64,000 nucleotides of DNA, from contig JACKQL020000002.1 in assembly GCA_018296165.2 (NCBI GenBank), positions 1,488,001 to 1,552,000 on the forward strand, given 5' to 3'. The stretch is from Termitomyces sp. T153. Lineage: Eukaryota > Basidiomycota > Agaricomycetes > Agaricales > Lyophyllaceae. The notes beneath the pieces were generated by a model. The model worked only from the letters and a program-made list of their open reading frames with translations, was not told the DNA's origin and did not search any database. Position numbers and translations under genes: made by a program. Positions 12,701 to 23,377 of this stretch are shown here, piece by piece (positions within the stretch are counted from its first letter, which is position 1; the number at the start of each line of letters is the position of its first letter).

Positions 12701-13410
12701 TGTGTGACCCTGAAGGATAGGACAACCTCAAGCCAGAAGCAACCTCAGCACCTGCCTAGCAGCCTCCACAAACTGAGGCTGAAGCCCCATACTAGTCAGC
12801 AAGAATCCATAGCAATGTGGCACCACCATTTGCTCCTCTTCCACTTGCACAGATGACATGAGAAAACCTGATTACCTTTGCATGTATGTCAGACACCTTC
12901 AATGATGATGATGACACACCAATGGTAATGGATGTGAGTGTTGGTGGAGACAAGAACTGAGTGTTGAGGATGTACAGCAAGGTGATGAAGATGGCCAGAC
13001 CTGTCAAAGGAACCAATGGAGAAGGAAATGGGACAGATGTACAAGAGGAAGGTGTGGAGGCTAGTACCAAGGACTGCCTTGAGTGTGAACAATGAAAAAT
13101 TGATGGACCTTTGCCTTGAAATATGACAAGAATGGGAAGGTAGTCAGCAGAAAAGCAAGGCTTGTGGTAAAGGGCTTCACACAAATTCTGGGAGTTGATT
13201 TCTTCACAATGTATGCTTCAGTTGTCCAGCATAGATTGCAACTTGACCATATCCTGTTCAAAATATATAAATAGCTAATACCACTTCATTTAAGAACATC
13301 ATACTTCCAGCTCTATTCAAACATCATAGATTCCAACCACTAAAATGATCACAAATGTCCTCACAAAGCCTCTCCTAAGATTTACACTACAAACTCATCA
13401 AAGTCCTTGG
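9721..13410 (+). pseudogene. decayed Ty1/copia-type LTR retrotransposon (gag-pol remnant)
   Basis: Order from left: a gag start (MAGNLSLFLLPPKEKFDG) with a frameshift shortly after; a CCHC-like zinc knuckle at about 10435-10490 reading C-x2-C-x4-Y-x4-C, with the histidine replaced by tyrosine; a protease region at about 10690 (YADLAACQHFS) with the expected Ser or Thr after Asp now Leu; a GAG-pre-integrase zinc motif (WHQKLGHIS, then CKDC) near 11100-11230; an integrase region full of stops; an LTR insertion (11729-12343); a pre-RT stretch (KLDARPIKAVLIDYFG, DVVFEKG) at 12440-12577; scraps of reverse transcriptase near 13140-13250; and a last piece (NVLTKPL) near 13355. Most of the reverse transcriptase and all of RNase H are missing. 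The element's own LTRs were not identified. It cannot be functional. Confidence 0.85.
11729..12343 (+). mobile_element. solo LTR, family B, inserted in the copia remnant
   Basis: It begins TGTAAGGGTAAC and ends TCTGACA (TG...CA), about 615 bp, with a TATA-like AGTATAAATGG inside near 12055. Flanks are GAGAA (11724-11728) and GGGAA (12344-12348), a 5-bp target duplication with one G/A difference that fits C-to-T decay. A second copy lies at 16804-17359 in the opposite orientation; shared blocks include CCAAAAGATAGCCCTTGG and CATAAGGAGGGA. No internal retrotransposon sequence accompanies it, so it is a solo LTR. Confidence 0.85.
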
Positions 13411-14243
13411 TCTCACTACTTTACCATCATAATAATTTCTCTCTCTCTTATTTATACTTATCATGCCCACTTTATAGCTGATGGAGTTGTGTTGCACTGG
13501 ATTGTGCATATTTGTCAGCATCCTCCATAGTCATGTGCTTCTCAATATACATAATTATATTGTTTACTTCTCCAGCCTTAGTTGTTCTCTCATTGTGATG
13601 GACAGTAAGGATCCTGAGTTTCTGTCACTTGTACCTGTAGGTCCAAGTCAGCAGTCTACTACCTGGAATTACAATACTTTGGAGTTTTTAAATGTTATTT
13701 GGCATTTGATAAGCTTGTATTTATGAAGTGCACTTTTGTTCTTTCTGGCATTTCATGAATACAAGTCACTCTATAGGGAACTGCACACCATCATGTCTCA
13801 TCATCACAATGAAACTAATGGTTAGGTCCTTCATATACCTATTGCAGATATGGTTGCAGTACTCTGAAAGAGTCATAGGAACTACATACTCCAGAGCCAA
13901 ATAAAATCTGCTAGTAGTAGGAGGTTTCTCCATGGCTCTGATGGTAAGTGTACACTCAGAGGACTTACACACAAGGGCCAGTATAACAAGGCTTTGTCTG
14001 CTCAAAGATGATCCCTGGGATTTCAAGATACACAGTGATAAGAGCTGGATCTTGAGTAATACAAATACCTCATAGAAAAGTTAACATAAAAATAGAGAAT
14101 GAAATGTTCAAACTTTCCTCCATGAGCTAGCATTCAATTAAATACAAGCATGTGCTTTTCACATTTGTCTTTCTTCTTCAGATTATTAATAGAGATGCCA
14201 CTCAGGAGTATTATAGCATTGGCTTTACTTTTTCCATTGTCAT

Positions 14244-15790
14244 TGTCATGACCCACTCCCAGACCATTAAACCTCTTCCCAAGCCACCCCACTCCCCTGG
14301 AGTTCCCACCAACACTGTAAGGGGATGACCCCTTTATGGGTAACTCTGACTCTATCTGGCCTTAGTCATAGGTATAGCATCATCTCTAGCATATCTGACC
14401 AACCAGCCACCAAGCCCCTGCACCCTCCAGACAGTAGTAGTCAGCCCTTCATAGTCATCAGACTCTATTTTTCCTTTTGACATATTGATAGTCATCACTG
14501 CTTAGCATACCTGGGCTGCTTACCACATATAGCATTAGTCATAGCATAGCCATGGATGTAGTATATAAGCCAGTCGCAAGGATAGAATATCCTTTGACTG
14601 ATCAATAGCAGCATTTCCCAGGTCTATCCAGTGAATCAACCATGAGAGCCCCAGCATCATTATCTTAGCCTAGCTCACTGCACTCACCCCTTGTCTGCTT
14701 CTTAACCACTTCCTGCTCCTTTGATGCTCACTTGTCACTTGTGTTTGCTTGCTCTAGCCAGGTTTATCTGCAGCTGTGCTTGTCCCCTCACAAACACCCC
14801 CTCAACTACTCCAACCTTTTTTCACCCACAGCACCTGCCCTGGCTAACTCCAACACTTTCCCAGCAAACCCTGATGGCCCCCTAGCAAACCCTGACACAT
14901 TCCCTGCAGGCCCTGTCACTTTCCCTTCTCCTCCCAAGCCCTTGCCCCTCCAACATCTCTCCTGACCCCAGCACACATTGCTGACTTATCCCCTCAGCCT
15001 ACTAAACCACTCTGGAACTTCTCAACAACTATGGGGCAGTCTGCATTCCCATCAGTTCCTATCAGAATATCACTGCAGCCCACCATCTAATCAGAACCAA
15101 CACCATCAACCCCACACAGCTTCAAAAAGCCCTGCTGTTGCACCCTCAGTCTCTGGAGGAGGTCCAGTAGTCAATATATAAGCTGTAGAGCAATATTTGT
15201 TACAGTAGTCTTGATATTGCTGATATTCTCTCATTACATTCTGTATTTATTGTGTTTCCTGGTTTCATCTCTATTTCTGTCTCTAGTCTTGTGCCTTGTC
15301 TCAATTCCATTTTGTTCTTGTCTTTGTCTTGTCTTGCCTCTGTCTTGTCTCACCTACCTCAGTTTCCTTTATTATTGCCTAAATTGCTTTCAACTACAAC
15401 TCTGTTATGACTCTGTGCATACATTTATGACTTGAATGACCCTGGACCTTGCTCTATGCTTGGCCCTGGAACTCATCAACATTAACTGATTCCCCATCAA
15501 TCTCCAGCCCTGCTCCCATCACTTGTGTGCCCTCCACCTGCCCCATACCCTCAATACTTGCCTCCAGACTTGTACCTGAGTCCTCCTCAAGCCCAACCAT
15601 TCTTCATACCTTGTCTAAGACTTCTCCAGACCACCCTGGACTTGTTCAAACTGCTTCCCTTAGCTCATCCTCACAAGTATCTGAAGTCCAGACCTCCCTA
15701 GAGCACTAGGTTATAAGTGCAGGACATTGCATCTGCCTAGCAAGGACTTGCCCAGTTAAGCTGAGCCTCTGTGATTAGCAGAACCTGACA
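14244..15790 (+). mobile_element. solo LTR, family A (copy 1), itself interrupted by a nested LTR
   Basis: It starts TGTCATGACC and ends AACCTGACA, with TGTCA/TGACA inverted ends. The target duplication is exact: GTCAT at 14239-14243 and at 15791-15795. Without the nested insertion the LTR is about 1065 bp, matching copy 3 (1072 bp). A TATA box (ATATATAAG) at about 15174 marks the probable U3/R promoter and is conserved in copy 3. Downstream is a long run of C/T-rich TCTTGTCTC words. Family A is present three times in the window. Confidence 0.92.
14316..14792 (+). mobile_element. solo LTR, family C, nested inside LTR A
   Basis: 477 bp starting TGTAAGGGGATG and ending GTCCCCTCACA, so the ends form an imperfect inverted repeat. 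The target duplication AACAC is exact (14311-14315 and 14793-14797). A TATA box (GTATATAAGCC) is near 14561. Comparing LTR A copy 1 with the other two copies independently shows this stretch as extra sequence. It is the only copy of this family that I see here. Confidence 0.9.
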
Positions 15791-16239
15791 GTCATCAAGC
15801 ATCACTAAGTGATACCTTGCACACACTGATAAAATCACCTACCTGGTTCCAATCTCTCCTTTTTACTATATCCCCTTGCTTCTGCAGTGCCTTGTTGCAT
15901 ATAAGGTTCTTGGACAACTTGATCAGAGTCAAGGTGAAGACTCAAAACAGGTACTGCAGTGTGATCTGTGTCAGCTAATTGACAATGGATCAATTCAGTG
16001 GTAGAGAAAGCAATGAAGCAGCTGTGATGTTATGAAAGTGGTCTGAAGGAGTGTTGATTTTTTTGCTTGGTTCAAAGAATTTAAAACCCATCATCCATTT
16101 CATGCTAGTTGAACTAGTCAAATATAATTTTGATTGTTATTGTTACTTTTACAGCTGATCAACACCAATCTACTTTTTTCCATAGCAATTATCATGTATA
16201 ACTTCAGTCACAACATCAATGACTACATAAGATTTGATA

Positions 16240-16480
16240 TATTGAGGACAGTGTAGCAAATACAACCAAAAACAAGATGAGGTAACAAAAAGTCTGTCCA
16301 ACAAGATGAAAAAGTAACAGCATGGTTTGAAGCACCTAGAGAACCACCTCAGGAACCTTTGGCTTTTGAGTGTGTCTATGTGGACAGCTCTATAGCATGC
16401 TGTAATCTTGAAGCATGAGAACCAATGAAACAAAAATACTGGGATTGCTTTCTGGAACCTTCAATGGAGCTGTATCTATC
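16240..16480 (-). repeat. CG-depleted copy of the repeated coding element (part 1)
   Basis: Similar to 8400-8660, including GAACCTTTGGC, CATAGCATGCTGTAA-like and TCTGGAACCT blocks, but positions that are CG there are TG or CA here. The homology stops at the LTR inserted after 16480 and continues beyond it at 18215. Confidence 0.75.
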
Positions 16481-18209
16481 TGCTAGGTTCCACTGACTAC
16501 AGGGGCTCAGTTACACTGGGCAAGTCCTTACTAAGCAGATACAATGTCCTGCACTGATAACCTGGCATTTGGAGATGGTCTAGACTTCAAATACTTGTCA
16601 GGACAAGCAAGGGGGAGTGGTCCAAACAAGTCCAGGATAGTCTGGGGAAGTCTAAGACAAGGTACAGGGAAGGTTTGAACTTGAAGGGATGTCAGGCACA
16701 AGTCTGGAAGTGAGTACTAGAAGTGCAGGGCAAACAGAGGCTGTGCAAGTGATGGGAGTGGGGCCAGAGTTTGATGGGAGATCAATTGATGTGGATGGGT
16801 CTCTGTCAGAGGATGTCCCAGTCCCCCTTTGCTCTGTTCTCCCTCCTTATGGTTTTTCTTTATTCTCCTTTTGCTTCCCTATCTGCTGGCTCTAGTTTTA
16901 ACCATCAGGCTGCACTGGTTCTCTGTCCATAATTCTGACAAGTGTCACCCCTTCCACATGGCCTCTTACCAGACCCCTGGATTGTTTCATGTATTCCGGG
17001 CCTACCACTCATTGTAGGCCTCCCATCTTTGGACCACAGGTACTTCTGACCAAGGGCTATCTTTTGGTTATATTGGTATGTAGTCACATACAGAGAGTCC
17101 AGAGATCAAGGCCATTTACAATGGATTTCCACTTTTGATTGGACTCCAGATTTGGTTGTTGTTGGGTGTTGTTTTCAGAAGCTCTAGAGTAAATTTTCTG
17201 ACCACTAGCATTGGGGATCCTTAGACTTGTTCTCTTTGGATCTCCCTCTGCCAGGTGAGTAGCTAGAACTCTAGAATTTCTTGTAGATACTGAATAAACT
17301 TTGGATCTCCCTCTGCCAGTTGTGTGATTGAGCCACAACCTCCAGAGGTTGCCCTTACAGTCTCGGGACTGAGCAAATAGCAAAGTCCAAAGTTGGTTTA
17401 TGAATGTTTGAGGTTTGTAATTATAAGTGTGGGGTTTGTAACAGTGTTAAGGTTTAAAGGACTTGAACACAATAAAGAAAATGGAGTCAAACAAGACAAG
17501 ACAGAGTTGAGGCAAGATTGAGATGAGAACAAAAATAGATTTAAGTGGGGGTACAAAATGATAATAAGATAATAATGGAAATAGAGACAAGACAAGATTA
17601 GGAGACTGAGATAAGACTGGGAGACTGAGAGAAGGGAAGACATAACACAGAACACAAAACACAAGAGAGAAACAATTAGAAATACATCAGGTAAGGCAAT
17701 GTCAAGACTAGAGTACAGGATGCTACTCTATGACTTATATACTAACTACTGGAACAGCTCCAGGGATAGTGGGTCTGGCAGCAGGGCTCATTGGGGTTAT
17801 GTGGAGCTGACAGGTGTCAGTTGTGATCAAGGGGCAGGCTGTGGTGATACACTGATGGGATCATGATGGGATCAGTTGGGGACACAGGCCATCCCAGGGT
17901 TGTTGTGATGCTCTGGAGCTGGTCAGGTAAGTCAGGATGACAAACTGGTGATGCATGCCAGTGTTAGGAACAGTGGGGGAGGGTTCTAGGGGCTCAGGAG
18001 AGGCAGGGGAAGTGTCAAAGGCTGCAAGGAAGGTGTCAAAGTTAGCCAGGGGGCCATCAGGGTTTGCCAGAGAAGTGTCAGAGTTACCTGGAGTGGGTGC
18101 TGTGGGTGAACAAAGGTTGGGGGAGTCAAAGGGGGAGTTGGGAGGGGGAACTCTGGGGAAGCAAGGTGGCTGGGAACAAGGTCCAGGGTTCTGGGACCAG
18201 GTCATGACA
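16481..18209 (-). mobile_element. solo LTR, family A (copy 2), minus strand, with nested LTR B
   Basis: The minus-strand start TGTCATGACC lies at 18209 and the decayed end (AACCTAGCA, expected AACCTGACA) at 16481. The 5-bp duplication CTATC is exact (16476-16480 and 18210-18214). It interrupts the repeated coding element, whose two halves lie on either side. Without LTR B it is about 1168 bp. The inner region shares the CTAACTTTGACAC-type word array and the CTTGTCTC-rich region with copies 1 and 3. Confidence 0.9.
16804..17359 (-). mobile_element. solo LTR, family B, nested inside LTR A copy 2
   Basis: 556 bp; on the minus strand it starts TGTAAGGGCAAC and ends CCTCTGACA. The target duplication GTCTC is exact (16799-16803 and 17360-17364). 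It is homologous along its whole length to the LTR at 11729-12343. Confidence 0.9.
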
Positions 18210-18214
18210 CTATC

Positions 18215-18666
18215 AGTGTTACTGTGTCTGCTCTTAAACAGGTTGTTTGGAGGATTTTGTCATGCCTCCACAGGCATCAGGAGTCATGTCAGTCCAGAGA
18301 TTGTTCATTTGTTGGCCAATCATCAGATATAATCAAGCACTTGTTGAATTTCTCAGCCATACTGGTATGATTACAGAATAGAGGCTTGGACTCCCCACTC
18401 TGGACTGCTTGATACATGGATGTATGGTAGTGCTCAATCCACTCACTGGCAGCACAAACTTATCATTCAGACCAATGCTGGAAGGGCTCATTGGTTTAAA
18501 ATTTGTACCAAGAAGTTCAAAATTGTTGTACAAGATTCTTTTGTTTGTCCCACCAGTAATATGACTGCTCTGGTAATACTCCTTAACATTAAAGATACAC
18601 TTCAAGATGTCAGGTATGCTTTTGATGTAAATGTTATGGAGGTAATGAAGGCCAACATAGACCATG
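18215..18666 (-). pseudogene. decayed coding element, possibly a transposase (part 2)
   Basis: This continues the repeated element left of the LTR. The minus-strand frame has a fairly long open stretch (GTNKRILYNNFELLG, then a segment ending VGSPSLYSVIIPVW) and runs into the MTKSSK-like tail shared with 8400-8735. The spacing of the hydrophobic IIPVW segment faintly resembles the middle part of hAT transposases, but I cannot call the family with confidence. Confidence 0.4.
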
Positions 18667-19394
18667 AGGCCCCAGGAAGCTTCCAAGAAACCTTGCCTGC
18701 AAAATAGTGGATTTAAGGGGAAATTTTCCCAACTTTACAGATTTGAGGCCTCTAATGAGGCAACCTTGGTCTGTAATATTGTGGATTTGAAGCTCAGCAA
18801 GACATGGAATTTTGACAACAAGAGATTTTGACAACAAAATTCTGAGCATTCAATGCAATGTGAGTCCCTGAATTGAGGTGTATGACAAGTTTGCAATATA
18901 AATTTATGTATCAACTTGTTACATGCATGATAGCACAACAAATTGCATTGTTGCCCCAATCATCCTCACCTCAGTCACTCTCAGTCTCTACATGTATGCC
19001 CCCATTTACAATGTCATCTTTAACCTTGAGCTTCATGCCCTTATCAGTGATGATGTTCTTCACAAATCTGTGGCACCTCTTGCAGTGTCATGATGGAATG
19101 TTTTGCATTGCACAAAACTGACACCCATTCTTACTAAAGCACCTGTTCTGAAGATTCACATTCCAGGTGGTAGGCTACCTCAAGATATAGTCAGCTATAT
19201 AGCCTCAGTTGCATGAAATTAGCACCAATGTTGGGTGAACAGAAAAAAACAATGAAAAAAATGAGAATTTCCTTTTTAAGACACATGTTTTGCATATGTT
19301 GTCCGTTGTTGTGGATTTGAGGCCCCAAAAATAGCGGATTGGGGCCAAGATTTAGGAGATTTCCGGACAAGGTTTCTTGGGATCTTCCCGGGGC
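18667..19394. mobile_element. terminal-inverted-repeat element, copy 1 (non-autonomous)
   Basis: The left end AGGCCCCAGGAAGCTTCC and the right end GGGATCTTCCCGGGGC are inverted copies; the inverted repeat includes CCAAGAAACCTTG. Inside, variants of the word TGGATTTGAGGC recur near both ends (18705, 18743, 18780, 19314). About 730 bp with no open frame for a transposase. The family is shared with 28427-28865. No target duplication could be read at this copy, whose right end also coincides with the border of the CG-poor block. Confidence 0.7.
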
Positions 19395-19753
19395 ATGAAA
19401 AGGAAAAGAAGTTAATCACCAGTGAATGCGTCAAACAAGATTTGCGTAAGGTGTTTCGAGTCCCTGAAATTGCTAAAAGGATTTCCTGGGAAGTCGACGA
19501 GGAGTCGATGGTGGATTCGTCGCGTTATACGCGAGCAATTCTTGCCCTATGCACAGGGGAGCATCGCGAATATCAACAGCCTTGTCCCGGGTCATGGCGC
19601 GAATTTTCGAGATCAGTCACGTCAGTCATGTAACCATGTGATCGTGAGAACCAATATGTAGAAAAGTGGCGAGACTCCGGTGATCGAGCAAAGTCTGCTG
19701 TCGGCCGTTCTCTATCTATCGTTCTCTTTTGGTCCTTCTTGTCTCTTATCACC
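19395..19753. other. upstream region of SCS7
   Basis: CG is normal again here. There is no TATA box of standard form. A C/T-rich run (CGTTCTCTTTTGGTCCTTC) lies just before the start codon, as is common in basidiomycete promoters. Confidence 0.45.
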
Positions 19754-21216
19754 ATGTCGAAGCGCTTCATCATATACACTGCAGAGGATCTTGCAGCCCA
19801 TAAGACAGCGTCGAGCTGTTGGGTCTCTCGGCAAGGCAAAGTCTATGACGTGACTTCCTTCCTTCATGACCACCCAGGAGGTGACGACTATATTCTCAAG
19901 TACGCCGGAGAGGATATCAATATAGTGATGAAGGATAAGGACGAGCATGATCACTCGGACTCTGCCTATGAGATGTTGGAGGAGTACGTGATCGGCAGAC
20001 TTGGTACAGGCGCGACGACCGTCAGCGATGGTAAATTCATTGTTTTTCTTATGCTATGCATACTCATGTATGCAAAAAGACTGGGAAGCCACAGATGACT
20101 TTCATCCTGACGATACGGATGAAGTTCAAGATTTTGAGAAGAATCAATTCTTGGATCTTAGGAAACCATTACTGAGACAAGTCTGGGAGGCCAACTGGAG
20201 GTGCGCATCTCCAATTCGAATATTATCCATCATACTCAAGATATTCTAGTAAAGCATACTACCTACAACAGGTACACCAGCCTCGTCACCTTGCGGAACC
20301 AGCACGTTTCTTTGGTCCTGACATCCTTGAGGCATGTGCTATAATTCTCGAGAAATCCAATCCTAATATCATGTAGTTCAATACCAGAACAGTATGGTAC
20401 GTTGTGCCCCTCTTCTGGGGGCCCATCGCCACGTATCTGTTCTTCCGATCGGCTCTGCAGTGGACCGTTCTTTTGCCATCCTTGGCTGTGCAACCTGTGT
20501 TACCGTGGAAAGCACTGTATATGATCCCCACAATCAGCTACGGCAAGACTCTCGCGTGTTTCTTTGTAGGCAATTTGATTTGGACCCTCTTGGAGTACCT
20601 TTTCCATCGCTTCCTTTTTCACATCGACTACCTCTTGCCCGACCACCCTGCCTTCCTTACACTTCACTTCTTAATGCATGGAGTTCACCATTATTTGCCA
20701 ATGGACAGGTATGTTTCCAGGCCCTTTTCCATAATTTCTTATTGGGAAAATATCCAGATTGCGGCTTGTGATGCCTCCGGCATTATTCTTCACCCTGCAG
20801 ACACCCATGACACGTCTCGCACATCTATTGTTCCCCCCAGCGATGGCTAATGGCATCATCTCGGGAGCATTCACCTTCTGTAAGCTCTTCCTGCCGTTGT
20901 TGCGCTGTCAAATTCATTTCTTCGTTTGTCAGATATCTTGTATGATTGCATGCACTATGCGTAAGCATATTTTGATTCTTTATTAGTCTACAACATTGAA
21001 TATACTTCTAGCCTACATCATACTAGGCTCCCCGCCTACTTGAGAGAGATGAAGAAGTATCATCTCGCTCACCACTACAAGAACTTCGATCTTGGATTTG
21101 GCGTCACGAGTACGATTTTTTCATTTACGTCATTCTACCAAGCCATGCTCATACCTTTTCTCTCTGTCGTAGGCAAAATCTGGGACATTGTTTTTAACAC
21201 CCTTCTGCCAGTATAA
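19754..21216 (+). CDS. SCS7: SCS7-type ceramide (sphingolipid) fatty acid 2-hydroxylase
   Basis: Seven exons. N-terminus: cytochrome b5 domain with the haem-binding HPGGDDY motif. C-terminus: membrane fatty-acid hydroxylase domain with the full set of iron-binding histidine boxes (HRFLFH; HFLMHGVHH; a split C-MHYA/LHH box; YHLAHHYKNFDLGFG). Membrane segments occupy VVPLFWGPIATYLFF and FVGNLIWTLLEYLF. Known reaction: 2-hydroxylation of the very long fatty acid of ceramides in the ER, using electrons through its own b5 domain. The intron after DILE (20332-20376) has a GC-AG boundary; a GT donor two bases on would break the frame. The tail (KIWDIVFNTLLPV) ends with TAA at 21214. Confidence 0.93.
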
Positions 21217-21774
21217 AGTTTGTTATTGAACTCACGATAATGATACTTCCCGCTTTCCACATGGATACGAGGAAGACTTGAGGAAGACTTCGGGAACATC
21301 TTGACCTCTTACTGTACCTTACTTACTCTGATACCCATTTAGAAATTAGCTGGTAATCCTCGTTAATCATCTACTTACCGCAGGCTCTTACATCAACCGA
21401 CGACATTCTACCTTCGGCAACAGCTTGTCTCAAACTCAACCAAAAGGCAATAGCATTTGGTTTATAGGTTACCTACTTGGCCGGCCTGTCGGGGGGAGGG
21501 TCATCAAGAGCAGGACTGGGCGCACAGACCTGTTAATTTCGTTCAATGACCCAAGACGTCCTGTAGAGACAATATGTTCTCTTGATTGTGACTTGAAACA
21601 ATTCCCGCAGCCTGCCAAGGTCTGCATGAATTCAGAGCAAGTATAATAAGTTGTGTGTATGTGGTGCGATTAACAGAACATAAATTAATGTGCAGCAATG
21701 ATGGGTCGAAGAAGGACGGGTATCGTCAAGAGCCCTGAGTCTTGCGTCCAATATGTGTATTGATCGTTCTGTAA
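21217..21774. other. intergenic region
   Basis: 3' flank of SCS7 and downstream flank of the HNH gene. A 73-codon open frame at 21425-21646 has no recognisable motif and I do not call it. Confidence 0.4.
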
Positions 21775-23102
21775 TCAAGTACTGATGCACCTCATTTCCA
21801 TCATCCTCATCTTCACTAAGATCCCCTGGCCTGCGCCGCCTCCCATCCGAAACACACACCCTAAGTACCAATGCAGTCTAAACCAGAATGGATCAGGATC
21901 CGGGACATGGCAATCCGGTTTGCTGGGTAGCACCGAATGTCTATCAAGCAGAGTAGCTGTTCCATTGATGATATTGCCGTTAAGTGATTCGAGTCCAACT
22001 ACGCGCCCGCTTCTCGGGCCGTACATGAAACACCAGCTGAAAACCAATCGTGATTTAGTGTTTATCACCAAATGATGGAACCTACAGCACTTACAGTGGG
22101 GTCAGAGCTAAACTTAGGTAGGAACCCTACCAGGTATTCGGAAAATAGCAGGTGGATGGTGGGGTGGAGAAGTATGGCATTATCAGGAATATCCGGACGG
22201 TTTGAAAATGTAACACCAAACACATTTTGAAGTAAAGTGTAATACTGAATAAGATTAGAATCCATCGCAACTGAATCAACAACAGTGATAAGCCAAGTCA
22301 ACATATGAAGCCTCACATCTGAGGATGCCAAGACATTCCATGGGCTACCTCTAACCTAGGAACTTGGATATCTCTGACTAAAGTAATGTCCGGTCGCTCT
22401 TCTTCTTCATGGCGGTTGTCAATGAATTCGGTGACTTTGCAACAATATTGATCTCTTATTTTTACCTCTCACATCATAAATGAGTCGAGGCCTGAAAAAA
22501 ATAGACATACTTTGGCTGGGACAGAGCGGTCCCGTTTGGGTGATAACATTGCTGGTGATGACATTGTTGGTAATGACATTGTTGGTGATTATATTCTTGA
22601 TGATGACCTTCCTAATCCAGGACCACTTGCCCTGCCTGTAGAAGTGTTTACGAGGTACTGTTCTATAACTTCAAGTCGAAAGAGGATACATACCTTGAAC
22701 TGGAAAAAAAGGACTCCCAGGGGACGTGATGGAGCTGGCGGTCTTGGTTCTGCCTAGCGCCGTACAAATTGTCAGCATCATCTCGACTCCCTGTTCCTTG
22801 AATACAATAACTCACTGTCCTCTGTCAAGATTATACAGATATGAGTACCATGCATACAGCCTTGTTCCATATATGAATAATATTCCGATGAATGTTCGTT
22901 GGGAATTCTGTGCCTCTGTAGGGGAATCGGGAAAGAGGATATCGCGAGGAACAAGTAGAAACGATCTGAGATATCTTTTGGCTTTTTCGGCTTGTTGAGG
23001 GTTAGCTTTGGCGAGTGCGACCGGTCGCCCGGACGACGGGTATTCAACGTCGACGGGGGACTGCCTCATGATTGTATGTTTCGATGATTTTCGAAGCAAC
23101 AT
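21775..23102 (-). pseudogene. HNH-nuclease-domain protein gene, probably frameshifted
   Basis: Several exons can be followed. Exon 1 (MLLRKSSKHTIM) runs through FLLVPRDILFPDSP and TFIGILFIYGTRLYAWYS. A later exon has VKIRDQYCCKVTEFID and LEVAHGMSWHP, and another DNAILLHPTIHLLFSEY. The C-terminal exon contains PDPFWFRLHWYLG and FRMGGGAGQG. The arrangement R-D-x-Y-x-C-x-V-T, A-H, then D-N-x-x-L-L-x-x-x-I-H-x-L-F is that of HNH_2-type nuclease domains found in many mushroom proteins of unknown role. The joins on both sides of the DNAILL exon are off by one base in opposite directions when canonical sites are used, which suggests two small indels or a misread boundary. A low-complexity ITNNV repeat lies in the middle (about 22545-22590). 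Confidence 0.55.
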
Positions 23103-23377
23103 TGATCAAAATGGCAAGCGAGAAGTCATTAGGATTTAGCAATGGACCGGAAGAGGAGAGGGATAACAAAAATTGACTTGAGGCCGACATTCAGATTCGC
23201 TCAGAGTGGGCGGCGGTCATAGTTGTCGGCTAAGAATGCGTAGATTGCCCCTTTGGTGTAAGGCCGAATCGCCCAACCAAACTTACACAAATTCCTTGAC
23301 AGTCAGATACCTTGAGCGTTATTAGCTCTAAGCGCACGTCGCAGGGTGGACGACTCCTTTGACTTCCTTCTACCGTC

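Larger units (their letters stand above)
8736..19300. other. CG-depleted transposon graveyard
   Basis: Reading the block by eye I find only about four CG dinucleotides (near 9282, 14575, 16997 and 17363), although G plus C content is not extreme. TG and CA are correspondingly frequent. CG is common again immediately to the left (8400-8720) and right (from 19304). The block contains the copia remnant, the nested LTRs, part of an inverted-repeat element and unassigned decayed sequence (8736-9720, 13400-14243, 15791-16239). The pattern is that of cytosine methylation followed by deamination, known for repeats in agaricomycetes. The mechanism is inferred. Confidence 0.8.

Noticed and set aside
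9721..13410. possible intact retrotransposon
   Set aside because: The frames are broken, the reverse transcriptase is mostly gone, RNase H is absent and key residues are changed.
18667..19394. target-site duplication for the larger inverted-repeat element
   Set aside because: Only ATGA-type similarity is seen at the two flanks, too short to be trusted.
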